Shown one piece after another: positions 10,746 to 18,471 of a stretch of DNA of 45,186 bases. The DNA lies in the NCBI RefSeq assembly GCF_040675535.1, contig NZ_JBFAPC010000026.1, positions 1 through 45,186 of the forward strand, written 5' to 3'. The translations under genes and the position numbers were made by a program. The stretch is from Patulibacter sp040675535. GTDB lineage: Bacteria; Actinomycetota; Thermoleophilia; Solirubrobacterales; Solirubrobacteraceae. Numbering within the stretch: the stretch's first letter is position 1; each line of letters opens with the position of its first letter. The notes beneath the pieces were generated by a model. The model had not been told where the DNA came from. It searched no databases and saw nothing but the letters and a program-made list of their open reading frames with translations.

Positions 10746-12001
10746 CAGGCGGGCGTCCCGTCGGTCGTGGTGGTGTCGTCGGCGATCCCGGCGCGTGCCG
10801 CGGCGGCGTCGCCGGTCTGGCGGTTGACGTCGGCGATCGACGCCCCTTCGCGGATGCGGTCGAGGAAGCGGTCGAAGAGGTAGCTCGCGTCGTTCGGTCC
10901 CGGCGCGGCCTCCGGGTGGTACTGCACCGTGGCCGCGTTGGCCTCGGGCAGCACGAGCCCCTCGACCGTGCGGTCGTAGAGGTTCAGGTGCGAGAGCTCC
11001 GCGGGGCCGAAGTCGGTCTCCCAGCGGACGGGCTCGTCCCCGTCGATGTGGCCGGTGCCGTCCGGGGTCTGGACCGCGAAGCCGTGGTTCTGGCTCGTGA
11101 TCTCGACGCGGCCGGTCGTCAGGTCCTTGACGGGGTGGTTCGCGCCGCGGTGGCCGAACTCCATCTTGAACGTCGTCAGGCCGACGGCCCGGCAGACGAG
11201 CTGGTGGCCCATGCAGATGCCGAAGACCGGCTTCTTGCCGAGCACCTGGCGGACGGTCTGCACCACGTGGTCGACGGCGCCGGGGTCGCCGGGGCCGTTG
11301 GCGAGGAAGATCGCGTCGGAGCCGCCGGCGAGCAGCGCCTCGGGGCCGTCGGTCAGCGGGTGCAGGCGCACGCGCGCGCCGCGGGCGACGAACTCGTCGA
11401 CGATCGAGCGCTTGATGCCGGTGTCGATCGCGGCGATCAGCGGGCCGTCGCCGTCGCCGACCGTGTGGGCCTCGGCCGGCGTCACGGTCGACGCGAGGTC
11501 CTGGCCGGCCATCGACGGCTCGGCGGCGACCGTCGCGGCGGCCTCGTCCTGCGGGACGCCGCCGGCGAAGACACCGCCGCGCATCGCGCCCTTGTCGCGG
11601 ATGTGGCGGACCAGCGCGCGGGTGTCGACGCCGGAGATCGCGGCGATGCCGTTCTCGCTCAGCCACGAGAGCCAGCCCTGCTCGGCGCGCGGGGCGTCGT
11701 CGCGGTCGACGGCCTCGCGCATGACCACCGCGCGGGCGTGGATCCGGTCGGACTCCATCGCCGTCGCGTTGACGCCGTAGTTGCCGACGTGCGGGTAGGT
11801 GAAGACGATCAGCTGTCCGGCGAACGACGGGTCCGTGACGGACTCCTGGTATCCGGACATGCCGGTCGTGAAGACGACCTCGCCCGTCGAGCGGAGGCCG
11901 GCGGCGTCGCCGGCACCCGGCAGCGCGGCGCCGACGGAGGTGCCGTCGAAGCGCGTGCCGTCCTCGAGGAGGAGGTACGCGGGAGCGTCGGTGGCGGTCA
12001 T
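10745..12001 (-). CDS. carA: Carbamoyl-phosphate synthase small subunit (glutaminase)
   Basis: CarA hydrolyses glutamine and channels ammonia to CarB. The 418-residue product has the N-terminal CarA domain (AYLLLEDGTRFDGTSVG, TGMSGYQESVTDPSFAGQ, FTYPHVGNYGVN) and a C-terminal class I glutamine amidotransferase with the nucleophile in GICMGHQLV and the His/Glu pair in QYHPEAAPGP. About 30 residues after the core are Ala/Asp/Thr-rich (ending DDTTTTDGTPA), a small non-conserved tail. ATG 12001 overlaps the upstream isochorismatase-like gene by 4 nt (ATGA), which indicates translational coupling. Confidence 0.98.
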
Positions 12002-12552
12002 CGGATGAGCTCCTGGATCGTCTTGAAGTGCGGGGAGTCGGCGTCGCCCAGGAGCTCCAGCAGGATCCCCTCGGTCGTGCCGACCAGGGCGCCGGCGCGG
12101 GCGACGCGGGTCAGGCCGGCCTCGCGGTCCTCGGCGGTGCGCGAGCCGACGGCGTCGCCCGCGACGTGCACGGCGAGGCCCTGGCGCAGCAGGTCCAGCG
12201 CGGTGCCCTGGACGCAGACGTGCGCCTCGATGCCGACGAGCACCACCTGGTCGCGACCCTTGAGGTGGAACCCGCGGGCGCGGGCGGACGAGAACACGGT
12301 CTTCGGGTGCCGCTCCGTCCCCTCGGGCAGCGCCGCGAGGATCTCGGGGACCGTCTCCCCCAGCCCCTGCGGGTACTGCTCGGTGACGACGACCGGCAGC
12401 CCCAGCGCGACGGCGCCCTTGATCGCGCGCACGCTGCGCTCCACGACGCGGTCGAAGCCGTCGATCGCGGGACGGAACGCCTCCTGGACGTCGATGACGA
12501 CCAGGGCGGTGCGGTCGGGGTTCAGCCCGGCGAGGGCGGCGGCGTCGGTCAT
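11998..12552 (-). CDS. Isochorismatase-family cysteine hydrolase inside the pyrimidine operon
   Basis: A 184-residue isochorismatase-like hydrolase. The putative Asp-Lys-Cys triad is visible: D21 in LVVIDVQEAF, K84 in RHPKTVFSSA and C113 in GIEAHVCVQGTALDLL, with the usual cis-peptide segment GIEAHV. The family cleaves amides and vinyl ethers (nicotinamidase, RutB ureidoacrylate hydrolase, N-carbamoyl-amino-acid hydrolase). It overlaps carA by 4 nt and follows pyrC by 39 bp, so it is co-translated with the pyrimidine enzymes. In mycobacteria a small membrane protein gene occupies this slot. A role on a carbamoylated or pyrimidine-derived amide is plausible but is inference. The substrate cannot be read from the sequence. 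Confidence 0.88.
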   Translation of the reverse strand: MTDAAALAGLNPDRTALVVIDVQEAFRPAIDGFDRVVERSVRAIKGAVALGLPVVVTEQYPQGLGETVPEILAALPEGTERHPKTVFSSARARGFHLKGRDQVVLVGIEAHVCVQGTALDLLRQGLAVHVAGDAVGSRTAEDREAGLTRVARAGALVGTTEGILLELLGDADSPHFKTIQELIR

Positions 12553-12591
12553 GCGGTGCTGGGTGCTCCGGGGAAGGGGTGGTTCGGGCCG

Positions 12592-13935
12592 CTAGGCGGC
12601 GTGGACCGCGAAGCTGCGCTCGCGGTAGGCGACGGCGCCGTCGGCGACGGTCATGAGGACGCGGCCGTGGAAGCGGCGGCCGTGGAAGCAGCAGTTGCTC
12701 GAGCGGCTCTCGTAGCCGTGCTCGCCCACGGTCCACTCGCGCTGCAGGTCGACGAGGCAGAGGTTCGCCCGCGCCCCGACGGCGACCGTGGGCGTCGGCA
12801 GGTCCATCAGCGCCGCGCCGCCGATCAGCCGGTCGACGACGATCGACAGCGGCAGGATGCCCGGGAGGACGAGCTCGGAGTAGACGGCCGCGAAGGCGCT
12901 CTCCAGGCCCGTGGTGCCCATCGGCGCCTGCTCGAAGGGCATCTCCTTCTCGTCGCGGGCGTGCGGCGCGTGGTCGGTGGCGATCGTCTCGATCGTCCCG
13001 TCGCGCACGCCCTCGATGAGCGCCTGCCGGTCCTCCTCGAAGCCCAGCGGCGGGTTCATCTTCATCGACGTGTCGAGGTCGCGGACGGCCTCGTGCGTCA
13101 GGCAGAGGTGGTGCGGCGACGCCTCGCCGGAGACCTTGAAGCCGCGGGCCTTGGCGTCGCGCAGCGCGTCGACCGAGGCGACGCAGGAGAGGTGCTGGAA
13201 GTGCAGGCGCCCGTCCTCGTAGCCGGCGAGCGCGGCGTCGCGGGCGACCATCGTGGACTCCGAGAGCCACGGCACGCCCTGGATGCCCAGGCGCGCGGAG
13301 ACGGAGCCCTCGCGCATCGACCCGCCGGCGGACAGGGAGGGGTCCTCCTCGTGCAGCGCGATGATGCCGCCGCAGAGGCGCTGGTACTGGATGGCCTTGC
13401 GCAGGACGCCCGCGTCGGTGACCGGGCGGCCGTCGTCGGTGAACGCGACGGCGCCGGCCTCGCGCAGCTCGTTCATCTCGGTCAGGTGGTGGCCCTCGAG
13501 CCCGAGCGTGATCGCGGCGGTGAAGCCGACCGGGATCCGCGCCAGGCGCGAGGCGAGGTCGCGCAGGGACCCCAGCAGCGAGCTGGAGTCGACGACCGGG
13601 GAGGTGTTCGGCATCGCGACGACCGCGCAGTAGCCGCCGGCCGCGGCGGCGCGGGTGCCGGTCTCGAGGTCCTCCTTGTACTCCTGGCCCGGCGTGCGCA
13701 GGTGCACGTGCGGATCCACGAAGCCCGGGAAGAGGTGCAGGCCCTCGCCGTCGATCTGCTCGGCGTCCGCGGGCGGCTCGATCGAGCCCGGCGCGCCGAT
13801 CTCGGCGACGACGCCCCCGCGGACGAGGACGTCGTGTGGCGCGTCGATGCCGGCGCGGGGGTCCAGGACGTGGACCCGGCGCACCAGGACGTCGGCGTCG
13901 GCGGCGGGCGCGCGGACGAGGGGCTGAAGGCTCAT
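12592..13935 (-). CDS. pyrC: Dihydroorotase
   Basis: Dihydroorotase cyclises carbamoyl aspartate to dihydroorotate. The 447-residue product is a metal-dependent amidohydrolase barrel with the metal-binding DPHVHLRTPGQEYKED, the MPNTSPVVDS segment, histidines in LHFQHLS and ASPHHLCLTH, and the catalytic Asp in ATDHAPHARDEKE, followed by the substrate loop AFAAVYSELV. This is the type I form typical of Gram-positives. ATG 13935 overlaps pyrB by 4 nt (ATGA). The N-terminal 15 residues before VLVRRVHVLDP are extra but compatible with the family. Confidence 0.97.
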   Translation of the reverse strand: MSLQPLVRAPAADADVLVRRVHVLDPRAGIDAPHDVLVRGGVVAEIGAPGSIEPPADAEQIDGEGLHLFPGFVDPHVHLRTPGQEYKEDLETGTRAAAAGGYCAVVAMPNTSPVVDSSSLLGSLRDLASRLARIPVGFTAAITLGLEGHHLTEMNELREAGAVAFTDDGRPVTDAGVLRKAIQYQRLCGGIIALHEEDPSLSAGGSMREGSVSARLGIQGVPWLSESTMVARDAALAGYEDGRLHFQHLSCVASVDALRDAKARGFKVSGEASPHHLCLTHEAVRDLDTSMKMNPPLGFEEDRQALIEGVRDGTIETIATDHAPHARDEKEMPFEQAPMGTTGLESAFAAVYSELVLPGILPLSIVVDRLIGGAALMDLPTPTVAVGARANLCLVDLQREWTVGEHGYESRSSNCCFHGRRFHGRVLMTVADGAVAYRERSFAVHAA

Positions 13936-14918
13936 GCGGGGTGCAGCTCCGGTGGGTTGAGGGGGTCGCGTCCGCCGGACCCGCCGCGACCGCGGCGGCC
14001 GTCGGGCGGGGAGGTCGGTCCGCCGCCCGAGGCGAGGACCTCGTAGAGGACGGCCATGCGCACGAGGACGCCGGCCCGGACCTGGTCGAGGATCAGCGAC
14101 TGCGGACCGTCGACGACGTCGCCGGCCAGCTCGACGCCGCGGTTGACCGGGCCCGGGTGCATGAGCAGCTGGCGGGCGCCGAGGCGGCGGTTGTTGATCT
14201 GGTACGCCGCGGCGTACTCGCGCAGCGACGGCACGTAGGCCTGCTTCATGCGCTCGTTCTGCATCCGCAGGGCGTACACGACGTCGGCCTCGGGCAGGTC
14301 GTCGAGCGTGTAGCGCACGTCACAGCCCAGGACGGAGATGTCCTGCGGGACGAGCGTCGGGGGCCCGGCGACGGTGACGTTGGCGCCCATCGTCTGCAGC
14401 CCGAGGACGAGCGAGCGGGCGACGCGGCTGTGGCGGACGTCGCCGACGACCCAGACGTTCAGGCCGTCGAGGGAGCCGAGCCGCGAGCGCAGGGTGTAGA
14501 TGTCCAGCAGCGCCTGCGTCGGGTGCTCGTGCTGGCCGTCCCCGGCGTTGACGATTGCCGCGTCGGTCCACTGCGTGATGAGCTTCGACGCGCCGGCCCA
14601 CGGGGTGCGGACGACGATCGCGTGCGGCCGGTGCGCCGCCAGCGTCTGGACGGTGTCGCGCAGCGACTCGCCCTTCTCGACCGACGAGCCGGACGCCGCG
14701 AAGTTCACGACGTCGGCCGACAGGCGCTTGGCGGCGAGCTCGAAGCTCGACCGCGTGCGCGTGGAGGACTCGTAGAAGAGGTTCAGGACCGTGCGGCCGC
14801 GGAGCGCCGGGACCTTCTTGATCGGGCGGTCGGCGACCTCGGCGAAGCTCGCGGCGCGTTCGCAGAGCCGCTCGATGCCGGCGCGGTCCAGGTCCTCGAT
14901 CGACAGCAGGTGCCTCAT
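13932..14918 (-). CDS. pyrB: Aspartate carbamoyltransferase catalytic subunit
   Basis: PyrB condenses carbamoyl phosphate with aspartate, the committed step of pyrimidine synthesis. The 328-residue product has the carbamoyl-phosphate loop FYESSTRTRSSFELAAKRL, the HPTQALLDIYTL motif, the 80s-type loop ASGSSVEKGESLRDTV and the aspartate-binding HPGPVNRGVEL. No pyrI regulatory chain is nearby, as expected for actinobacteria. The last about 30 residues (Gly/Pro/Arg-rich) are a non-conserved tail. ATG 14918 overlaps pyrR by 4 nt. Confidence 0.98.
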   Translation of the reverse strand: MRHLLSIEDLDRAGIERLCERAASFAEVADRPIKKVPALRGRTVLNLFYESSTRTRSSFELAAKRLSADVVNFAASGSSVEKGESLRDTVQTLAAHRPHAIVVRTPWAGASKLITQWTDAAIVNAGDGQHEHPTQALLDIYTLRSRLGSLDGLNVWVVGDVRHSRVARSLVLGLQTMGANVTVAGPPTLVPQDISVLGCDVRYTLDDLPEADVVYALRMQNERMKQAYVPSLREYAAAYQINNRRLGARQLLMHPGPVNRGVELAGDVVDGPQSLILDQVRAGVLVRMAVLYEVLASGGGPTSPPDGRRGRGGSGGRDPLNPPELHPA

Positions 14919-15526
14919 GCGGCGCGATCCTCCGGTGGCGTGGGCTGCTCGGGTCGGGGCGGCAGTCGGCGCTCGATCGCGACCTCGTCGCGCCCGTCGA
15001 TCTCCGCCACGCGGACGTTCACGCGCTCGGCGACGGCGGTCGGCAGGTTCTTGCCCACGTAGTCCGCGCGGATCGGCAGCTCGCGGTGGCCGCGGTCGAC
15101 GAGGACGGCGAGCTGGACCCGGCCGGGGCGGCCGTAGTCGAAGATCGCCTCGATCGCCGCGCGGATCGTGCGACCCGTGAAGAGGACGTCGTCGACGAGG
15201 ACGACGGAGGCCCCCTCGAGCGGGATCCCATCGAGGTGCGTCGCGTGGATGACCGGGCCCTCGGAGTCGCCGGCGGGCGCGAGGTCCGCGACCTCGCCGA
15301 GGTCGTCGCGGTAGAAGGCGATGTCGAGGTCGCCGAGCGGGACCTCGAGGTTCAGCAGGGCGCTCAGGCGCTCCTGCAGCCGGGCGGCGAGCACGGCGCC
15401 GCGGGTGTGGATGCCGACGAGGACGACCTTGGCGGGGTCGGGATGCCCCTCCACGATCTCGTGGGCGATACGCGCGAGGGTGCGCGCCATGTCGGCGCCG
15501 TCGAGGACGGTGGTCTCAAAAGGCAT
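14915..15526 (-). CDS. pyrR: PyrR, UMP-responsive pyr mRNA-binding regulator / uracil phosphoribosyltransferase homologue
   Basis: PyrR binds a stem-loop in pyr leader mRNA when UMP is high and represses the operon; many members also have uracil phosphoribosyltransferase activity. The 203-residue product has the PRPP motif VVLVDDVLFTGRTIRAA and the conserved ILVGIHTRG-like segment (VVLVGIHTRGAVLAARL), AFYRDDL and ELPIRADYVGKNLPT. It is about 20 residues longer than Bacillus PyrR, the extra being a Pro/Glu tail. It is the first gene of the operon, and its own binding site lies just upstream (15541-15558), so autoregulation is expected. Confidence 0.97.
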   Translation of the reverse strand: MPFETTVLDGADMARTLARIAHEIVEGHPDPAKVVLVGIHTRGAVLAARLQERLSALLNLEVPLGDLDIAFYRDDLGEVADLAPAGDSEGPVIHATHLDGIPLEGASVVLVDDVLFTGRTIRAAIEAIFDYGRPGRVQLAVLVDRGHRELPIRADYVGKNLPTAVAERVNVRVAEIDGRDEVAIERRLPPRPEQPTPPEDRAA

Positions 15527-15540
15527 GCGATGGGATCGTC

Positions 15541-15558
15541 CCGGCCTCTCTGGACCGG
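15541..15558 (-). promoter_or_regulatory. PyrR-binding RNA loop upstream of pyrR
   Basis: On the minus strand the sequence reads CCGGTCCAGAGAGGCCGG: a short stem (CCGG with CCGG) presenting TCCAGAGAGGCC. This matches the PyrR anti-antiterminator consensus of Bacillus (UCC-n-GnGAGGyU). It sits 14 nt before the pyrR ATG, with no terminator between. It therefore fits the translational-repression arrangement described for mycobacterial PyrR, where the bound loop sits close to the ribosome binding site. The AGAGAGG in the loop may itself overlap the Shine-Dalgarno element. Confidence 0.85.
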
Positions 15559-15559
15559 C

Positions 15560-16606
15560 TTAACGAGCGGACGGGAGGCTAGCAGCGTCGTCGGCGTCGT
15601 CCTCGGGATCGTCGAGTGAGGTCGCTCCACTCCGGTCGGGACCGCCGGTTGCGGGGGTCGTGCCGCGCGGCGGACGCCCTGCGCCGGGGAGCAGGACGGG
15701 GTCGCCACGCTCAGGGAACGGCACCTCGACGACGTCGAAGTCCCGCGGCAGCACCGTGTGCTCGAAGACCGCGCGGGCCTCGGCCAGCGCGTCCGTCGGC
15801 CGGTGCCGGGCGGACAGGTGCGTGAGCGCGAGCAGCCCGACCTCTGCCTCGGCCGCGAGCGTCGCGGCCTGGGCGGCGGTGCTGTGCCCGGTCTTGCGGG
15901 CGCGGGCCTCGTGCTCGGTGAGGAACGTGGCCTCGTGGACGAGCAGGTCGCAGCGCCAGGCCGCGCGGCGGACGGCGTCGCACGGCTTCGTGTCGCCGGA
16001 GAAGACGAGCCGGCGGCCGAACCGCTTCTCCCCCGTGACCTGCTCGGGCCGGACGTCGCGGATCGTCTCCCCCGCCTGCAGCCGGCCGAACTCGCGCGGG
16101 TCGTCGACGCCGATCCCGAGCGCACGGGCGGCCTCGACGTCGAAGCGCCCGGGCCGGTCGTCCTCCGCCAGCGTCCATCCGATCGCCGTCGTGCGGTGCT
16201 GGACGCCGATCGTCTCCGCGGTCCAGCCGTCGCGCCGCAGCTCGTCGCCGGGCTCGAGGTCGAGCACCTCCAGCGGGTAGCGCACCCCGCCGGCGAGCCG
16301 GTGGAGCCCCTCGATCGCCGCGGTCGTGCCGACCGGTCCGGCGATCGTCAGCGGCGCGGTCCGGTCCCGCAGGTCGAACGTCTTCAGCAGCCCGGGCAGC
16401 CCGAGCCAGTGGTCCGCGTGCAGGTGGGTGAGGAGCACGAGGTCGAGCTCGACCAGCCCGCTGGACCGCATCATCTGCCGCTGCGTCCCCTCGCCGCAGT
16501 CGATCAGCACGTCCTCGCCGCCGCGCCGGACGAGCGTGGCGGGCAGCCCACGGCGCGCCGTGGGAGCGGAGCCGCCGGTGCCGACGAAGAGGACCTCCAG
16601 ATTCAC
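15560..16606 (-). CDS. rnz: Ribonuclease Z (tRNA 3' processing)
   Basis: RNase Z cuts the 3' trailer of tRNA precursors that lack an encoded CCA; the tRNA-Arg in this window is such a tRNA. The 348-residue product is a metallo-beta-lactamase fold with VNLEVLFVGTGGSAPT at the start, the zinc motif LTHLHADHWLGL, the SGDTKPC segment, VHEATF and the THLSARH histidines. I chose GTG 16606 because VNLEVLFVGTGG matches the family start; the frame is open upstream but its composition there is arginine-rich shadow. The C-terminal 40 residues are a Pro/Asp-rich non-conserved tail. It ends 33 nt before pyrR, so it may be co-transcribed with the operon. Confidence 0.93.
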   Translation of the reverse strand: MNLEVLFVGTGGSAPTARRGLPATLVRRGGEDVLIDCGEGTQRQMMRSSGLVELDLVLLTHLHADHWLGLPGLLKTFDLRDRTAPLTIAGPVGTTAAIEGLHRLAGGVRYPLEVLDLEPGDELRRDGWTAETIGVQHRTTAIGWTLAEDDRPGRFDVEAARALGIGVDDPREFGRLQAGETIRDVRPEQVTGEKRFGRRLVFSGDTKPCDAVRRAAWRCDLLVHEATFLTEHEARARKTGHSTAAQAATLAAEAEVGLLALTHLSARHRPTDALAEARAVFEHTVLPRDFDVVEVPFPERGDPVLLPGAGRPPRGTTPATGGPDRSGATSLDDPEDDADDAASLPSAR

Positions 16607-16685
16607 GCGGCCGAGGGTAGTCGGTGGGTGGTCGGGTGGGCGGGCTCGCGTGGGGCAAAGCGGTGCTCGCCGGCGGGTTCGGCTC

Positions 16686-16742
16686 CGGTGTGCCCGAGCC
16701 GTGGTCGCGCGGTGGCGGGTTCGAACCCCCCTCGCGTCACCG
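16686..16742 (+). pseudogene. Degenerate tRNA-like fragment (possible tRNA-Ser remnant)
   Basis: The stretch contains TGCCCGAGCC, typical of the D-arm side of a class II tRNA, and 26 nt later a perfect T-loop core GGGTTCGAACCC (16717-16728), ending CGTCACCG. No anticodon arm and no full acceptor stem can be formed, so it cannot be a working tRNA. It may be the ends of a tRNA-Ser joined by an internal deletion, or chance. It lies about 60 bp upstream of an intact tRNA-Arg. Confidence 0.35.
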
Positions 16743-16768
16743 CCTCGCCGACCGTCGGGCGGGCCCGC

Positions 16769-16774
16769 TACACT
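16769..16774 (+). promoter_or_regulatory. -10 element of the tRNA-Arg promoter
   Basis: TACACT lies 28 nt before the mature tRNA 5' end, which places transcription start near 16781 and gives a leader of about 20 nt. No convincing -35 is present at the usual spacing, which is common for strong actinobacterial housekeeping promoters of this type. Confidence 0.5.
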
Positions 16775-16802
16775 GCGTCGCGGACCGGCCACCGGTCCAC
16801 CG

Positions 16803-16875
16803 GCGCCCGTAGCTCAGTGGATAGAGTGTCTGCCTCCGGAGCAGAAAGTCGCAAGTTCGAATCTTGCCGGGCGCG
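16803..16875 (+). tRNA. tRNA-Arg, anticodon CCG
   Basis: A complete cloverleaf: acceptor GCGCCCG (16803-16809) pairs fully with CGGGCGC (16868-16874) and the discriminator is G16875. The D arm starts TAGCTCAGTGGATAGAG, the anticodon stem TCTGC/GCAGA encloses CTCCGGA (anticodon CCG, codon CGG), and the T arm is GCAAG-TTCGAAT-CTTGC. CCA is not encoded, so tRNA nucleotidyltransferase and RNase Z are required. It stands alone, with its own -10 and a terminator 6 nt downstream. Confidence 0.96.
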
Positions 16876-16880
16876 CTCCT

Positions 16881-16909
16881 CGAAACCCCAGTCGGTGGCT
16901 GGGGTTTCG
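16881..16909 (+). terminator. Intrinsic terminator of tRNA-Arg
   Basis: Arms CGAAACCCCAG (16881-16891) and CTGGGGTTTCG (16899-16909) form a perfect 11-bp stem with a 7-nt loop, directly after the tRNA. Three T residues lie inside the 3' arm and T-rich bases follow. The symmetric AAA/TTT ends would let it work for minus-strand transcripts too. Confidence 0.85.
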
Positions 16910-17039
16910 TCGTTCCGGAGGGTTGACGTCGGGTCCTCCGGCCCGTTGGGTGGCACGACAGCCCGTCCCCGTACCCCAAACCGACCACGCCGGCGCGGCA
17001 GCCGACGATCCGAACGCCTCGTCGGCCTACAGGCAACGC

Positions 17040-17545
17040 TCAGCTGCGACGGGGCCGGCGGTCGGAAAGTCGGCGCGTGAACAGGTCGACGAACTTCTCG
17101 ACGGTCACGTCGTGTGGACGGCCTCGGCCCTGTGCCTCGACCATCTGGTTCAGGTACCGGGCGACCATGTGATCGTCAGTACCCATCAGGTGGCCTAGGC
17201 CGTTCACCTCAAAGAAGCCGTGCGCCGCCCAGTACGCCGTCCGGCGATTCCCGTCGCGGAAGCTCTGGGATCTCGCGATCCCGAACGCCAACATGCTCGC
17301 CGTTCGGATGACCCCGTCGACGTCTCGCGAGTAGGCCACTGCGGCCTCCTGCAGGACACCTAAGAGCGGCGCGCGTTGGTCGAGCGCGAATCGCTCGGGC
17401 TGTCCCGCGTCGTCGTGGATCGCTCGGTTGAGGTCTGCGAGCTCGGCGACGTCGGGGAAACCGGGTGGCCGAGAATCCTCATGGCCTGCTGATGTTCCTG
17501 CACGTTGCGTCGGAAATGCTCCGCGAGATCCATGGACATCATCAT
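17040..17545 (-). pseudogene. Fic/Doc-family toxin-like gene, frameshifted and lacking the catalytic His
   Basis: The C-terminal 140 codons read as a Fic/Doc-like protein (DVAELADLNRAIHDDAG, then LAFGIARSQSFRDGNRRTAY, WAAHGFFEVNG). In the family the core is H-x-F-x-D/N-G/A-N-K/R-R-T; here Gln stands where the catalytic His should be, so catalysis is doubtful. This frame has no credible start before PDVAEL. In the neighbouring frame a convincing N-terminus starts at ATG 17545 (MSMDLAEHFRRNVQEHQQAM, then RILGHP) and runs into non-protein-like sequence exactly where the Doc frame becomes meaningful, near 17455-17470 beside GGGG-AAA-CC-GGG. One gene with a 1-nt frameshift is the simplest reading. 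A decayed copy or a sequence error are the options. No separate antitoxin is seen. Confidence 0.6.
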
Positions 17546-17871
17546 GATACGGGTCGTAGGGCACCGCCGCCAGCCGTCGACGCATCCCAGGTCGTCGCCG
17601 AAGACGTGCGATCACGCCTTCGCATTCCCGCGTGCGGTCCGCTGCGCCCGGAGTCGGTGTCGTCGCCCGGCCGCCTGAGCGCGATGTCTCGTGCCAGCTT
17701 CGGGCGAGCCGATGTCCCGACGCCCACGAGCTGGAACGGCCGCTGTACGTCGCCCGCCACCCCGACCGCCGCCACCGCCGGATCCGCCAGCCTCTCCCCC
17801 GCCTTCGGGTCCGCGAGGTCCGACCAGAACGACACGTGCGCCTCTTCGTGCAGGATCGCGAGGGCCAGCAC
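17542..17871 (-). CDS. Uncertain small ORF with an HEXXH motif
   Basis: From GTG 17871 the frame encodes up to 109 residues, of which the first about 70 look protein-like: LALAILHEEAHVSFWSDLAD, then VAAVGVAGDVQRPFQLVG. LHEEAH is a zinc-protease-type HEXXH, but the rest of such a fold is missing and the C-terminus is low quality. The same frame is open upstream to the stop of the PadR remnant (EWLTTYRDRRAALDPSD), so the true start may lie further right. It lies in a zone of decayed genes and may be a remnant itself. I do not recognise a family. Confidence 0.3.
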   Translation of the reverse strand: MLALAILHEEAHVSFWSDLADPKAGERLADPAVAAVGVAGDVQRPFQLVGVGTSARPKLARDIALRRPGDDTDSGRSGPHAGMRRRDRTSSATTWDASTAGGGALRPVS

Positions 17872-17961
17872 TCGGGCGCGCGAGGGCGTTGCCGGGTCCG
17901 AGGGGTCGAGCGCCGCGCGACGGTCGCGGTAGGTCGTCAGCCATTCGCGGTGGCGGCGGGA

Positions 17962-18329
17962 CTAACCCTCGGCCAGGGCGATCACGGCGTCTGGGCCGGC
18001 GAGCTCGGCGGAGGAGAGCTTCAGGAGGGCCGGGTCGCGGGTCTCCGGGTCGCTCGTCGCCTCGTCGGCGAGCCGGGCGTTCAGGGCCTCGCGGCCGGCG
18101 GGAGTCAGGTCGAAGACGCGGCGGCGGCCCGTCTGCTCGGTGAGGAGGCCGCGTTCGGCCAGCTGGGGGCGTCGCGGTAGAGCTGGGCGTGCGGGATCGG
18201 CCAGAAGTGCCCGACCATCTCGGCGGCGAGGGCCTTCAGGTCGTAGGGGAACACGACCTCGGGTGCGAGGAGCGCCGGGAAGGCGTCGGGGTCGTGGGCC
18301 TCGACGGCGGAGCGGAAGGCGTTGGTCAT
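17962..18329 (-). pseudogene. Chimeric remnant: NTF2/SnoaL-like start fused to a frameshifted PadR-type regulator
   Basis: ATG 18329 begins MTNAFRSAVEAHDPDAFPAL (then LAPEVVF), which reads like the N-terminus of an NTF2/SnoaL-like protein. From about base 18248 the same frame becomes the PadR winged-helix pattern (YDLKALAAEMVGHFWPIPHA, QLYRD). After QLYRD the frame breaks at a run of five G on the plus strand (18165-18169); a 1-nt shift restores the rest of PadR (QLAERGLLTEQTGRRRVFDL, TPAGREALNARL) to the TAG at 17964-17962. So two events are visible: an in-frame deletion fusing two same-strand genes, and a homopolymer frameshift. The recognition helix of PadR is largely lost. The frameshift alone could be a sequence error; the fusion could not. 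Confidence 0.65.
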
Positions 18330-18471
18330 GAGCGCATCACGTCGCCAATGTCGTCCCGCCGCCCGCCGGGCGGTGACCGTGTCCGGCGCCGCCGAACGGC
18401 AGCCGCCGTCCCGGTCCGCTCTGGCCGGTGTCGGTCGCGGCCGGCACGTCGACGCGTTCTGACGCCCGCGG

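Noticed and set aside
16640..16745. A full-length second tRNA upstream of tRNA-Arg
   Set aside because: A T-loop is present but no 7-bp acceptor stem or anticodon stem can be formed at any reasonable spacing, so only a fragment is reported.
17465..17932. Plus-strand ORF of 155 codons in the decay zone
   Set aside because: Ser/Arg/Ala-rich with no motif, and it lies opposite better minus-strand remnants.
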